Source: Colwellia ponticola (GTDB lineage Bacteria > Pseudomonadota > Gammaproteobacteria > Enterobacterales > Alteromonadaceae). From it: 64,000 nucleotides of DNA. A program made the position numbers and the translations under genes. Under the pieces are notes generated by a model, which had not been told where the DNA came from, made no database searches, and was given only the letters and a program-made list of their open reading frames with translations. The first letter of the stretch is position 1. Each line of letters opens with the position of its first letter. The stretch lies in NCBI RefSeq assembly GCF_005885605.1, contig NZ_SZVP01000002.1:124001-188000 (forward strand), written 5' to 3'. Below, piece by piece: positions 9,108-17,903 of the stretch.

Positions 9108-10007
9108 ATGACAGATAAGTTTCTACAATTTCCAGTGATAGACCCAGTAATATTTAGTATTGGACCAGTATCATTACGCTGGTATGGCACCATGTATTTA
9201 ATTGGCTTTCTTGTTGCTATGTTTATGGCAAACAAGGCGGCGGATCGCAGTGATGGTTTATGGACGCGTGAGCAAGTCAGTGATTTATTATTCTATGGAT
9301 TCTTAGGGGTTATTTTAGGGGGGCGTGTTGGTTACGTACTTTTTTACCAATTCGACTATTTTCTATCTGACCCATTTTATTTATTGCAAATTTGGCAAGG
9401 AGGCATGTCTTTTCATGGTGGCCTGCTAGGCGTTATTTTAGCGGTATTTATTTTTGCCCGTAAAACTAATAAAACCTTTTTATCAGTGGGTGACTTTGTT
9501 GTACCGCTAGTGCCTATTGGTTTAGGTATGGGCCGTTTAGGTAACTTTATAAACGCCGAGCTTTGGGGGCGTCAAACCGATGTACCTTGGGCGATGGTTT
9601 TTCCAACCGACCCATTACAAGTGCCGCGTCATCCGTCACAGTTATATGAATTTGCCTTAGAAGGGGTAGTACTGTTCGCTATTTTATATATTATTAGCCG
9701 AAAAACTAACCGTTTAGGGCTAGCCTCAGGCGTGTTTTTAATTGGTTATGGGGTTTTTAGAAGCGTTATTGAATTTTTCCGCGAGCCCGATGCGCATCTT
9801 GGTTTGTACTTCACCTTTATTTCTAAAGGACAAATTTTAAGTATTCCGATGATCTTAGCGGGCATGCTTGTTATTTATCTAGGTTACTTATCACAACAAA
9901 AATCAGCGATTGCCAAGGGCAATAAAACGCCAGTTACTGGCGCTAACAAAGATACTCTCCCAAAAACACAGCAAGATCATAAAAAATCAGTAAAAGGAAA
10001 ACGTTAA
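9108..10007 (+). CDS. lgt: Prolipoprotein diacylglyceryl transferase Lgt
   Basis: Lgt moves diacylglycerol from phosphatidylglycerol to the lipobox cysteine of prolipoproteins in the inner membrane, the first step of lipoprotein maturation; Lnt, also in this window, performs the last. The 299-residue protein has about seven membrane helices, His103 in FHGGLLG, Arg143 in [13 protein letters not shown] (the Lgt signature), and the Arg of FFREPDA at 225, corresponding to the three functionally important residues of the E. coli enzyme. The tail after about residue 262 is a soluble, Lys/Thr/Gln-rich extension. Its stop overlaps the thyA start by one base (TAATG), implying translational coupling. 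Confidence 0.97.
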   Translation: MTDKFLQFPVIDPVIFSIGPVSLRWYGTMYLIGFLVAMFMANKAADRSDGLWTREQVSDLLFYGFLGVILGGRVGYVLFYQFDYFLSDPFYLLQIWQGGMSFHGGLLGVILAVFIFARKTNKTFLSVGDFVVPLVPIGLGMGRLGNFINAELWGRQTDVPWAMVFPTDPLQVPRHPSQLYEFALEGVVLFAILYIISRKTNRLGLASGVFLIGYGVFRSVIEFFREPDAHLGLYFTFISKGQILSIPMILAGMLVIYLGYLSQQKSAIAKGNKTPVTGANKDTLPKTQQDHKKSVKGKR

Positions 10008-10858
10008 TGCGCGCTTATTTAGAATTATGTCAACGAATTATTGACCAAGGTACTTGGGTGGAAAATGAGCGTACGGGTAAACGCTGTTTAACCGTGATTA
10101 ATGCTGACTTACAATATAATGTTGGCGCTAACGAGTTTCCGTTAATTACTACACGTAAAAGTTTTTTTAAATCGGCTATTGCTGAGTTTATTGGCTATAT
10201 TCGAGGCTACGACAATGCCGCTGATTTTCGCAAACTTGGCACTAAAACTTGGGATGCCAATGCAAACTTAAATGAGGCTTGGCTTAATAATAGTTATCGC
10301 AAAGGTGAAGATGATATGGGGCGCGTTTATGGCGTGCAAGCTCGCGCCTGGGCTAAACCTGATGGTGGTAGTATTGACCAGCTGAAAAAAATTGTGGATA
10401 ACCTGAAAAAAGGTATTGATGATCGCGCTGAGATCATGACTTTTTACAATCCAGGTGAGTTCGACCTGGGATGTTTAAGGCCTTGTATGCATACTCACAA
10501 TTTTTCCTTACTGGGAGACACGCTACACTTAACGAGCTTTCAACGTTCATGTGATGTGCCGCTAGGACTCAATTTCAACCAAGTTCAGGTGTTTTTCTTT
10601 TTGGCGATAATGGCACAAATTACCGGTAAAAAAGCTGGTACTGCTTATCATAAAATCGTCAATGCTCATATTTATGAAGACCAGTTATCGTTAATGCAAG
10701 AAGTGCAACTTAAGCGTGAGCCACTGGCGTTACCTAAACTGATTATTAATCCCAAAATCCAATCATTAGAAGATCTGGAGACCTGGGTGACCATGGATGA
10801 TTTTAAAGTGGAAGGCTATCAATGCCACGACGCGATTAAATATCCTTTTGCCGTGTAA
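10007..10858 (+). CDS. thyA: Thymidylate synthase ThyA
   Basis: ThyA converts dUMP to dTMP with methylenetetrahydrofolate. The protein is 283 residues, the longer form also found in vibrios, rather than the 264-residue E. coli type. The nucleophile is Cys160 in [14 protein letters not shown], and the dUMP-binding stretch [14 protein letters not shown] follows. The C-terminus ends in PFAV, in line with the closing C-terminal residue of the family. It is coupled to lgt by a one-base overlap, and the lgt-thyA pair is conserved across gammaproteobacteria. Confidence 0.96.
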   Translation: MRAYLELCQRIIDQGTWVENERTGKRCLTVINADLQYNVGANEFPLITTRKSFFKSAIAEFIGYIRGYDNAADFRKLGTKTWDANANLNEAWLNNSYRKGEDDMGRVYGVQARAWAKPDGGSIDQLKKIVDNLKKGIDDRAEIMTFYNPGEFDLGCLRPCMHTHNFSLLGDTLHLTSFQRSCDVPLGLNFNQVQVFFFLAIMAQITGKKAGTAYHKIVNAHIYEDQLSLMQEVQLKREPLALPKLIINPKIQSLEDLETWVTMDDFKVEGYQCHDAIKYPFAV

Positions 10859-10887
10859 CCTTTACGCCACTTTTTAATGAAAATTAT

Positions 10888-10919
10888 TATAAGATCGCTG
10901 TATTATCGGTGATCTTATA
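10888..10919 (+). terminator. Hairpin after thyA
   Basis: TATAAGATC (10888-10896) pairs with GATCTTATA (10911-10919). There is no good T-run behind it, so it may be a processing or termination hairpin. Between here and 11199 I see only AT-rich sequence. Confidence 0.4.
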
Positions 10920-11199
10920 TATTCATACCCCATAGTCATTATCACGCTATTCTTGAGTTGCTAGCGACAAGTATTCTAGTATTTAAGTTTTTGATAAATA
11001 ACTCATCAAGTAATCGTAAACCACTCGTAAACAATGATGAAGTAATGATACAACATTTATAACTAGCGGTTAGCTAATTGAACCTTTATTGATCTGAATA
11101 TTAACAATAACGATATTTATTTTGCTACACTGCGATTCGGTATTATTTTCGTTTAAGCTCTACTAATCAAAGTAAAGCTAATATTAAGAATGTAAAAAT

Positions 11200-11237
11200 A
11201 AAAACGCTAGTAAGTGATTAGTTGAGCGGTTTTTTTT
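11200..11237 (+). terminator. Terminator-like hairpin in the leader of the dCache-GGDEF-EAL gene
   Basis: AAAAACGCT (11200-11208) pairs with AGCGGTTTTT (from 11225) with one bulged G, and the structure runs into a tract of eight T (11230-11237). It ends only 19 nt before the ATG at 11257 and just upstream of its ribosome binding region. It lies in a 398-bp intergenic gap. It could terminate a short upstream RNA or attenuate the downstream gene. I found no c-di-GMP riboswitch core in front of it. Confidence 0.5.
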
Positions 11238-11256
11238 ATTAGATGTTGGAAACTAA

Positions 11257-13752
11257 ATGCGCATAGTTCATGATGAAAAATTACTGCAGTTAATAAAGGT
11301 TATCCCGCCAGTCATAGTAACCATTTTTGCTTGTATAGCGATATTTATTGTTATTAACCATAATAGAACTCAACTTACCGCTGATATTGAGAGTTTACAG
11401 AAAAATTTTATTGCCTCTGAAAAAGAGATGATTAAGGCACAAGTTAAGCAGTTGGTGCAACAAACGTCCTACGAAAGAGATAGCACAGAAGCACTACTGA
11501 AAAACGATATTAAAAATTACATTTACCAAGCCCATAATATCGCCACGAGTATTTATAAAGAAAACCAACATAAACCAGAACAAGAGGTTAAGCGCTTAAT
11601 TACCACCGCTTTGAGAGATATTCGTTTCAATGAGCAACGCGGCTACTTCTTTATTTATAGCGTTGACGGACAGAGTATATTACATCCGATTTTACCTCAA
11701 ATGGAAGGGACATCAAAAGCAGATTTACAAGACAGTAGAGGTAATTATATTGTTCGAGAGTTAGCGACATTATCAAAACGATATGGAGAATCTTTTTATC
11801 ACTGGTGGTTTGTTAAACCAGAAAATAAAAGTAAGGAGTTTGAAAAAATTGGTTTTGGTAAATATTTTGCTCCTTATGACTGGTTTATTGGTACTGGTGA
11901 GTATCTGGTTGATGTAGAGAATGATATAAAGCAGCGCCTAATAAAGCGGATCTCCAATATGAGTTTTGGCGAAAACAGATACATTTTTTTGCTAGATTAC
12001 CAAGGAAATATGCTATCTCATATTAATAAGGACTTGCAAGGTACTAATTTATTAGCTCATCCCGATAGCTCTATAGTAAATATTACTCAGCAATTGATTG
12101 CTATAGCAGAGCAAGGCGAAGGTTATTTAGAGTATATGAACTTTTTAGTGCCAAGCACCGGAAAACCCGGTGAAAAAATAAGTTTTGTTAGTGGCTTTCC
12201 GCAATGGAATTGGGTTATCGGTACTGGATTTTATAAAGGAGAAACAGATAAATATTTGGCGAAAAGAGAGCAAGATATTGCTCAAGAAAATCAAAGCCAA
12301 CTGTTAACATTACTTGCTTTAAGCTTGTTTGTAACAGTATTTTTTATCAGCTTATCACTGTTATTAAGTAATTACTTATCGAAACGTTTTACCTTATATA
12401 AAGAAAAAATGAACATTGATTTTAATGAGTTAAATGAAGTTAAGTTACAGTCACAGTATCAAGCATTACATGATGTGTTAACCGGTTTACCTAATCGAAT
12501 GCAGTTAGACCAACAAATATCACAAGGCATTACGTTATCAAAGCAAAGTAATAAAAGTCTGGCGGTAATGTTTATTGATTTGGATGACTTTAAGAAAATT
12601 AATGATCTTCATGGCCATTCAGTGGGAGATAACTTACTTAAGTTCCTCGGCGGTGCGTTTAAAAAAGTATTAACCGATCGCGACAGTGTCGTTCGATTTG
12701 GTGGTGATGAGTTTATTTTTTGCTTTCCAGCGCTCAGTAATAAAGCACAAGCACAGCAAAAAGTGGCACAGATACAGAAAATATTTGCTCAAGAATTTAT
12801 TATCAAAGGTAAGTCTATTTATTCTAGCTGTAGTGTTGGTGTTGCTATGTATCCCAGTGATGGTAATGTCGCTGAAGAACTCATTAGTAAAGCGGATATA
12901 GTGCTTTATAAATCTAAAGCTCAACAAAAAGGTAGGTCACTATTTTTTAATGAAAGCATTAATAAGCAAGTAAAACGAGACTTTCTTATTGAAAGCGAGT
13001 TGAGAGAGGCACTATCAAAAAACGAATTTTCAGTGTTATATCAGCCACAAATAAGTGTAGACAGTGGCAAAATTGTCGCTGTGGAAGCACTTATTCGTTG
13101 GTATAACAAAATATTAGGTCATGTATCTCCTGACGAGTTTATTCAGGTGGCTGAAGATATAGGGATGATTCATGACATAGGAAGTTTTGTCATAGAGCAG
13201 GCTTTACAAGATATATTACACTATAATGTTAAGCACAATGCTACGCTGGAACTGTCGTTAAATATTTCGCCAAAGCAACTAATTGAAACCAATTTTGCCG
13301 AGCAGATGATAGCAGCGATTGAACAATTTTCTTTTAAGGCAAACTTAGTCACGTTGGAAATTACCGAGAATATTTTTATCTCTGACTTAGATAAAGTACA
13401 GCCTATTTTAAAGCGTTTGAGAGATCACGGCTTTAGACTGTCATTAGACGACTTTGGCACAGGTTACTCCTCTTTAAGCTATTTGAGTAATTTACCTATG
13501 AATGAGATAAAAATTGATCGTTCGTTTATTAATAAGTTATTAGTGAGCAGTCAAAGTGAGGCCTTAGTGAAAACTATTATTGCTATTGGCCAATTTTATA
13601 ATTTAACCGTAGTTGCCGAAGGTGTTGAAAGTAAAGCCCAGTTTGAGCGGTTAAAGCACTATAATTGCGACTTGATTCAAGGTTATTACTTCGACCGACC
13701 ACTGTCTATTATTGATTTGCATGCCAAATATAGCACTCATGATGTTAGTTAA
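11257..13752 (+). CDS. Double-Cache sensor with GGDEF and EAL domains
   Basis: This 831-residue inner-membrane protein should make and/or break c-di-GMP in response to a periplasmic ligand. A first membrane helix (about 12-33) is followed by two Cache-type sensor modules, marked by GYFFIYSVDGQSILHP and YDWFIGTGEYL and then by RYIFLLDYQGNMLSHI and WVIGTGFY, up to about residue 330. A second helix lies at about 350-372. The GGDEF motif at 482-486 is intact, but the RxxD inhibitory site is absent (TDRD in its place). EAL at 610-612 and DDFGTGYSS from 731 are intact, so both activities are possible. The net direction cannot be told from sequence. It is monocistronic, with a terminator-like hairpin before it and a clear terminator after it. 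Confidence 0.93.
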   Translation: MRIVHDEKLLQLIKVIPPVIVTIFACIAIFIVINHNRTQLTADIESLQKNFIASEKEMIKAQVKQLVQQTSYERDSTEALLKNDIKNYIYQAHNIATSIYKENQHKPEQEVKRLITTALRDIRFNEQRGYFFIYSVDGQSILHPILPQMEGTSKADLQDSRGNYIVRELATLSKRYGESFYHWWFVKPENKSKEFEKIGFGKYFAPYDWFIGTGEYLVDVENDIKQRLIKRISNMSFGENRYIFLLDYQGNMLSHINKDLQGTNLLAHPDSSIVNITQQLIAIAEQGEGYLEYMNFLVPSTGKPGEKISFVSGFPQWNWVIGTGFYKGETDKYLAKREQDIAQENQSQLLTLLALSLFVTVFFISLSLLLSNYLSKRFTLYKEKMNIDFNELNEVKLQSQYQALHDVLTGLPNRMQLDQQISQGITLSKQSNKSLAVMFIDLDDFKKINDLHGHSVGDNLLKFLGGAFKKVLTDRDSVVRFGGDEFIFCFPALSNKAQAQQKVAQIQKIFAQEFIIKGKSIYSSCSVGVAMYPSDGNVAEELISKADIVLYKSKAQQKGRSLFFNESINKQVKRDFLIESELREALSKNEFSVLYQPQISVDSGKIVAVEALIRWYNKILGHVSPDEFIQVAEDIGMIHDIGSFVIEQALQDILHYNVKHNATLELSLNISPKQLIETNFAEQMIAAIEQFSFKANLVTLEITENIFISDLDKVQPILKRLRDHGFRLSLDDFGTGYSSLSYLSNLPMNEIKIDRSFINKLLVSSQSEALVKTIIAIGQFYNLTVVAEGVESKAQFERLKHYNCDLIQGYYFDRPLSIIDLHAKYSTHDVS

Positions 13753-13770
13753 GCGTTGCCGCTTTTACGC

Positions 13771-13800
13771 AAAGGCCTCTTACTAAAGAGGCCTTTTTTA
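13771..13800 (+). terminator. Intrinsic terminator
   Basis: AAAGGCCTCT (13771-13780) and AGAGGCCTTT (13787-13796) form a perfect 10-bp stem with a 6-nt loop and a T tail. It serves the upstream GGDEF-EAL gene and may also act, in reverse, on the convergent aldehyde dehydrogenase gene. Confidence 0.9.
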
Positions 13801-13895
13801 TTTCTGTTGAGAATAGTTATCTTATGCTTATTATCTCTTAACTTAGTTAGCATTCACTCAATCATTCGTCACTGAACCAGTGTCATTAAATAAGG

Positions 13896-15323
13896 TTAAC
13901 GCATAAAGATTTTAAACAGCAACTTTTGCATAAAGGTGTTGTAAGGTGGTTGCACTAGCTTGCCCATATTGATTTTACCTTGCGATAATACAGTCTTGGC
14001 TTTTGAAAAGGTTAAAAATCCTTCTTTACCATGATAATGGCCCATACCTGAATCACCAATGCCGCCAAAAGGCGCATCGTCAGCGGCAACGTGCATAATA
14101 GTATCGTTAATACAAACGCCACCTGAGTGAGTTTTATCAAGCAGTAATTGCTGTGTATTTTTGTCAAAGCTCATGATATATAAGGCTAAGGGGCGAGGGC
14201 GGTCATTAATATAAGTAACCACTTTATCTAATGATTTATAAGGTATTATCGGCAATAAAGGACCAAAGATCTCTGCTTGCATTAATTGCATATCATCAGT
14301 GACTTGCGTGATTAATTGCGTAGCCATTTGTCGAGTTTGGCGATTAATTTCTTCGCCACTGGCTGAAACAACGCTAGCGCCTTTATCAATAGCATCGTCA
14401 AGCCACGCCAGTAAGCGTTTGTGTTGAGTAGCATTAATAATATTGGCGTAATCAGTGTTTGAGGCATGCTTAGGGTACATAGCAGTAAACTGCTGCTGAT
14501 AGGCGCTAATAAATTTATCTACTTTATCTTGTGGACAAAAAATATAATCTGGGGCAACACATATTTGCCCAGCATTTAAACACTTACCAAAGAGTAAACG
14601 CTCAACAGCGGTGTCAATGGGTATATCATCAGCAATAATAACCGGTGACTTACCGCCTAGTTCTAAGGTTACTGGTGTTAAGTTGTTAGCAGCTGCGCGC
14701 ATCACATGCCGACCAATATTGGTTGAACCGGTGAAGACTAAGTGATCAAAAGCTAAGCTTGAAAAAGTAGCAGCAACATCTGCTTCACCTTCTATTACGG
14801 CAACAGTTTTATCATCAAAAATACTGCCGAGCATTGACGATATTACCGCATTGGTGGCGGGAGTAAACTCTGATAGCTTGATCATGGCGCGATTACCTGC
14901 CGCCAAAGCCGCAATTAAAGGCCCTATTGATAACATGATTGGGAAGTTCCACGGCACCATAATACCAATAACACCTAAAGGCTGATAATGAACGGTGACT
15001 TTTGCCGGCGATAACAAAAGCCCCGCATGTCGTCGTTGTGGCTTTGACCATTTTTTCAAACGTTTTAGTGTGTAATTTATATTCATTACACAGGGTAGAA
15101 TATCGGCAAGCAAACTGTCTTGTTTTGCTCGTTGACCATAGTCTTTATTGAGCGCGGCAACCAGTTCGTCTTGGTGTGATAATAACGCTTTTTTTAAAGC
15201 AGTTAATTGCTCTTTTCTATAATGAATAGAAGGCGCTGGAGATAGTCGATACTCTTTTTTTTGTTGAGCTAAAATAGACGTTAGTGACTGCTCATTGTTT
15301 TTTATGTCGGTAACTGTATTCAT
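13896..15323 (-). CDS. Aldehyde dehydrogenase, coniferyl-aldehyde-dehydrogenase type
   Basis: This is an NAD(P)-dependent aldehyde dehydrogenase of 475 residues. The oxyanion Asn126 is in PWNFP, the general base Glu221 is in LELGGKSP, and the nucleophile Cys255 is in GQICVAPDY. The short GGxxxSG..G loop (GGIGDSGMGHYHG) and the basic C-terminal tail match the CalB/fatty-aldehyde group, in which the C-terminal helix can meet the membrane. The physiological substrate could be an aromatic or a medium/long-chain aldehyde, and sequence alone does not decide. It is divergent from the TonB receptor gene over a 289-bp gap. Confidence 0.88.
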   Translation of the reverse strand: MNTVTDIKNNEQSLTSILAQQKKEYRLSPAPSIHYRKEQLTALKKALLSHQDELVAALNKDYGQRAKQDSLLADILPCVMNINYTLKRLKKWSKPQRRHAGLLLSPAKVTVHYQPLGVIGIMVPWNFPIMLSIGPLIAALAAGNRAMIKLSEFTPATNAVISSMLGSIFDDKTVAVIEGEADVAATFSSLAFDHLVFTGSTNIGRHVMRAAANNLTPVTLELGGKSPVIIADDIPIDTAVERLLFGKCLNAGQICVAPDYIFCPQDKVDKFISAYQQQFTAMYPKHASNTDYANIINATQHKRLLAWLDDAIDKGASVVSASGEEINRQTRQMATQLITQVTDDMQLMQAEIFGPLLPIIPYKSLDKVVTYINDRPRPLALYIMSFDKNTQQLLLDKTHSGGVCINDTIMHVAADDAPFGGIGDSGMGHYHGKEGFLTFSKAKTVLSQGKINMGKLVQPPYNTFMQKLLFKIFMR

Positions 15324-15507
15324 AGTAGCCCCAATTTATAGTTAAGGTTTAGCATTTCACTGTATCTCTTTTGACCTGAATCGCAAGATAATATTGTTAT
15401 TGAGTCGGATGGAGTAATAAACGTTATTAACAATATTTATGAGTAATGTTTGTTTTATATCAAGTGGTAATAAAATAGCGCTATTTTGTTATCAAATGTG
15501 ATGTAAT

Positions 15508-15526
15508 GGTATTGATTCTCATTTAT
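15508..15526 (+). promoter_or_regulatory. Candidate Fur box upstream of the TonB receptor
   Basis: GGTATTGATTCTCATTTAT matches 12 of 19 positions of the classical Fur consensus and contains the TGATTCTCATT core often seen in iron-regulated promoters. It lies about 90 bp before the receptor start, where an operator would be expected. The match is moderate. Confidence 0.5.
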
Positions 15527-15612
15527 GTTAGTGTTTTAATGTCGACAATGAAATTTACTTACTCATAAATACTTACACAAATATAAATCTTATATAATTT
15601 TTTGGAGTTACC

Positions 15613-17787
15613 GTGTCAATGTCAATGAAATCGTTTAAACCGACCTTAATAAGCTTGGTTATTGCTAGCGCTCTTTCTGCTAATGCTTTTGCCGAAGAGC
15701 CGATAAAAAATATATCTGTTGGTGAACAATTTACTATTTTTGGTGAAAATACTGCCGTTAATAGTCTTCCTGGTAGTGCTCATCAGTTGACTCAAGCTGA
15801 TCTTGAAAAATTTGATTATACCGACATTATGCGCTCGCTAACCTCCATCCCTGGTGTGTATGTATTAGAAGAAGATGGTTACGGTTTACGCGCTAATATT
15901 GGTATGCGTGGCACGGGTCAAAACCGTAGTGAAAAAGTGACTATTATGGAAGATGGTGTGTTAGCCGCGCCCGCACCTTACGCTTCACCTGCAGCTTACT
16001 ATTTTCCTACGGCTGGTCGTATGCAACAAATTGAAGTACTTAAAGGTACCTCTAGTGCTATGTATGGTCCACGTACTACCGGTGGCGTAATTAATATGTT
16101 GTCTCGCCAAATTCCAGAGCAAGAACTTGCTGGCCAACTTAGTGTGCAAGCAGGGCAAGACGGCTTTGCTAAAGTACACGGTTTTATTGGCGGTAAAGGT
16201 GAAAACATCAGTTCGGTTGTCGAAGTTTTCCGTTATCAAGCCGATGGCTACAAAGATATTAATCACAGTAATAAAGATACTGGTTTTGAAAAAAATGATG
16301 TCTTGGCTAAAGTGCGCTATAACACCGATGACGATGCTGCTTTTTACCAAGAAGTTGAATTTAAAGTTAAGTATTCTGATGAAGATTCAGATGATACCTA
16401 TATGGGCTTAACCGACGCTGACTTTAACGCCGATCCTTACAGTCGTTACTCGGCATCGCAAAACGATAATATGGCTACCGAACATTTACAGTTACAGCTT
16501 AGCCACGTAATTAAGTTATCAAATCGTTTTAATTTAGCGACTACGGTTTATCATAATGATTTTAGCCGTAATTGGTACAAAGTCAGTAAAGTAGGTGGTG
16601 AAAGTTTAGGTAGCGGCGGTATTGACATAGCGGCACAACATGATCAATCGCCAACAGGCATTATTGATGTTGATATTAAAGCCAATAATCGTGATTATTT
16701 ATCGCAAGGTATTCAAACGGTGTTAGATGCTGACTTTAATAACCACCAAGTAAAATTTGGTGCGCGTTATCATGAAGATGAAATGGATCGTTTCCAATGG
16801 GTTGATCAATATGCCCTTGATGCTACTTATAACATGACCTTAACTAACTCAGGTATACCTGGTACAGATTCAAACCGTATTGATAGCGCTAGTGCTGTTG
16901 CGTTATTTGTTCATGATGAATGGACTATGGGTAAGTTTATTATCAATGCGGGTCTTCGTTATGAAGATATGACCATTGAACGTGAAGATTGGGGCAAAAC
17001 AGATCCGAATCGTTTAACAACACCGGCACACAAAAAAAACAAACTTGATGTGGTTTTACCGTCTTTAGCAGTAAGTTATCAACTGAATGATGATCTCGTC
17101 TTAATTGGTGGTGTACAAAAAGGTTTTGCGCCACCTGCACCCGGTAATGCTGATGCGAGTAATGAAGAAAGTATTAACTATGAATTAGGCACAAGGTATG
17201 CAAAAAATGCCTTTAATGTCGAAGCATTATTTTTCTACTCAGACTATGACAATATGCATGGCAACTGTACGGTTAGTCAAAACTGTTCAGATGAGAATAT
17301 TGGTGAGCAGTATAATGCGGGTGCGGTTAAGGTAACGGGTCTTGAATTTAAAACCGGTTATAGCGTTGATTTTGGTGATATCTCGATGCCAATTGATTTA
17401 ACTTATACTCATACTAAAACTGAATTTTTAAATACTTTTAAATCGGATTTTTGGGGTGATGTTAACGCCGGTGATGATTTTCCTTACGTACCTGAAAACC
17501 AATTTCAATTTGTTGTTGGCTTAGCTGGCGACGTATGGCGAACTAACGTATTAGTGCGTTATACTGGTGAAATGCGTAGTACTGCTGGTATTGGTGACAG
17601 TGCCGAAAATATTGACGCGCGCACCGTGGTAGATTTTGTTGCTAGTTATGACATTGCTGATAATCAACAAGTACGCTTTAGTGTTGATAATGTTTTAGAT
17701 GAAACGTACGTTGCTACGCGTGCACATGGCTCCGTAATGGTTGGTAAGCCGTTAACTATGTCAGTGGGTTATCAATATAACTTTTAA
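15613..17787 (+). CDS. TonB-dependent outer-membrane receptor (ferric dicitrate/siderophore type)
   Basis: The 724-residue protein starts at GTG 15613, 5 nt after GGAG (15604-15607); ATGs at 15619 and 15625 are alternatives. The signal peptide ends at about Ala27 (SANAFA). A plug domain (about 40-165) includes LRANIGMRGTGQNRSEK, VTIMEDGV and IEVLKGTSSAMYGPRTTGG, and a 22-stranded barrel follows that ends in a terminal Phe. No N-terminal signalling domain is present, so it should not itself drive an anti-sigma cascade. The two Cys in GNCTVSQNCSDENIG sit in an outer loop and resemble FecA-like receptors. The upstream Fur-like site supports iron uptake, although the ligand remains unproven. Confidence 0.88.
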   Translation: MSMSMKSFKPTLISLVIASALSANAFAEEPIKNISVGEQFTIFGENTAVNSLPGSAHQLTQADLEKFDYTDIMRSLTSIPGVYVLEEDGYGLRANIGMRGTGQNRSEKVTIMEDGVLAAPAPYASPAAYYFPTAGRMQQIEVLKGTSSAMYGPRTTGGVINMLSRQIPEQELAGQLSVQAGQDGFAKVHGFIGGKGENISSVVEVFRYQADGYKDINHSNKDTGFEKNDVLAKVRYNTDDDAAFYQEVEFKVKYSDEDSDDTYMGLTDADFNADPYSRYSASQNDNMATEHLQLQLSHVIKLSNRFNLATTVYHNDFSRNWYKVSKVGGESLGSGGIDIAAQHDQSPTGIIDVDIKANNRDYLSQGIQTVLDADFNNHQVKFGARYHEDEMDRFQWVDQYALDATYNMTLTNSGIPGTDSNRIDSASAVALFVHDEWTMGKFIINAGLRYEDMTIEREDWGKTDPNRLTTPAHKKNKLDVVLPSLAVSYQLNDDLVLIGGVQKGFAPPAPGNADASNEESINYELGTRYAKNAFNVEALFFYSDYDNMHGNCTVSQNCSDENIGEQYNAGAVKVTGLEFKTGYSVDFGDISMPIDLTYTHTKTEFLNTFKSDFWGDVNAGDDFPYVPENQFQFVVGLAGDVWRTNVLVRYTGEMRSTAGIGDSAENIDARTVVDFVASYDIADNQQVRFSVDNVLDETYVATRAHGSVMVGKPLTMSVGYQYNF

Positions 17788-17814
17788 ATAGTAAAAGCTG
17801 TAACATAGCCGCAT

Positions 17815-17852
17815 AAAAAAGCCCCGATAAGTACTACTTATCGGGGCTTTTT
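17815..17852. terminator. Bidirectional terminator between the TonB receptor and sdaA
   Basis: GCCCCGATAAGT (17821-17832) pairs with ACTTATCGGGGC (17836-17847), flanked by A6 on the left and T5 on the right, so it works on both strands of this convergent pair. Confidence 0.93.
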
Positions 17853-17903
17853 ACTAAACTGAACCTATAGTTAAACAAACATAAACCTTGTCGAAATAAT
17901 TAC

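Noticed and set aside
11041-11256. c-di-GMP (GEMM) riboswitch before the GGDEF-EAL gene
   Set aside because: The conserved GEMM core (GCAAA bulge and tetraloop receptor arrangement) is not visible in this gap or before the other two c-di-GMP genes.
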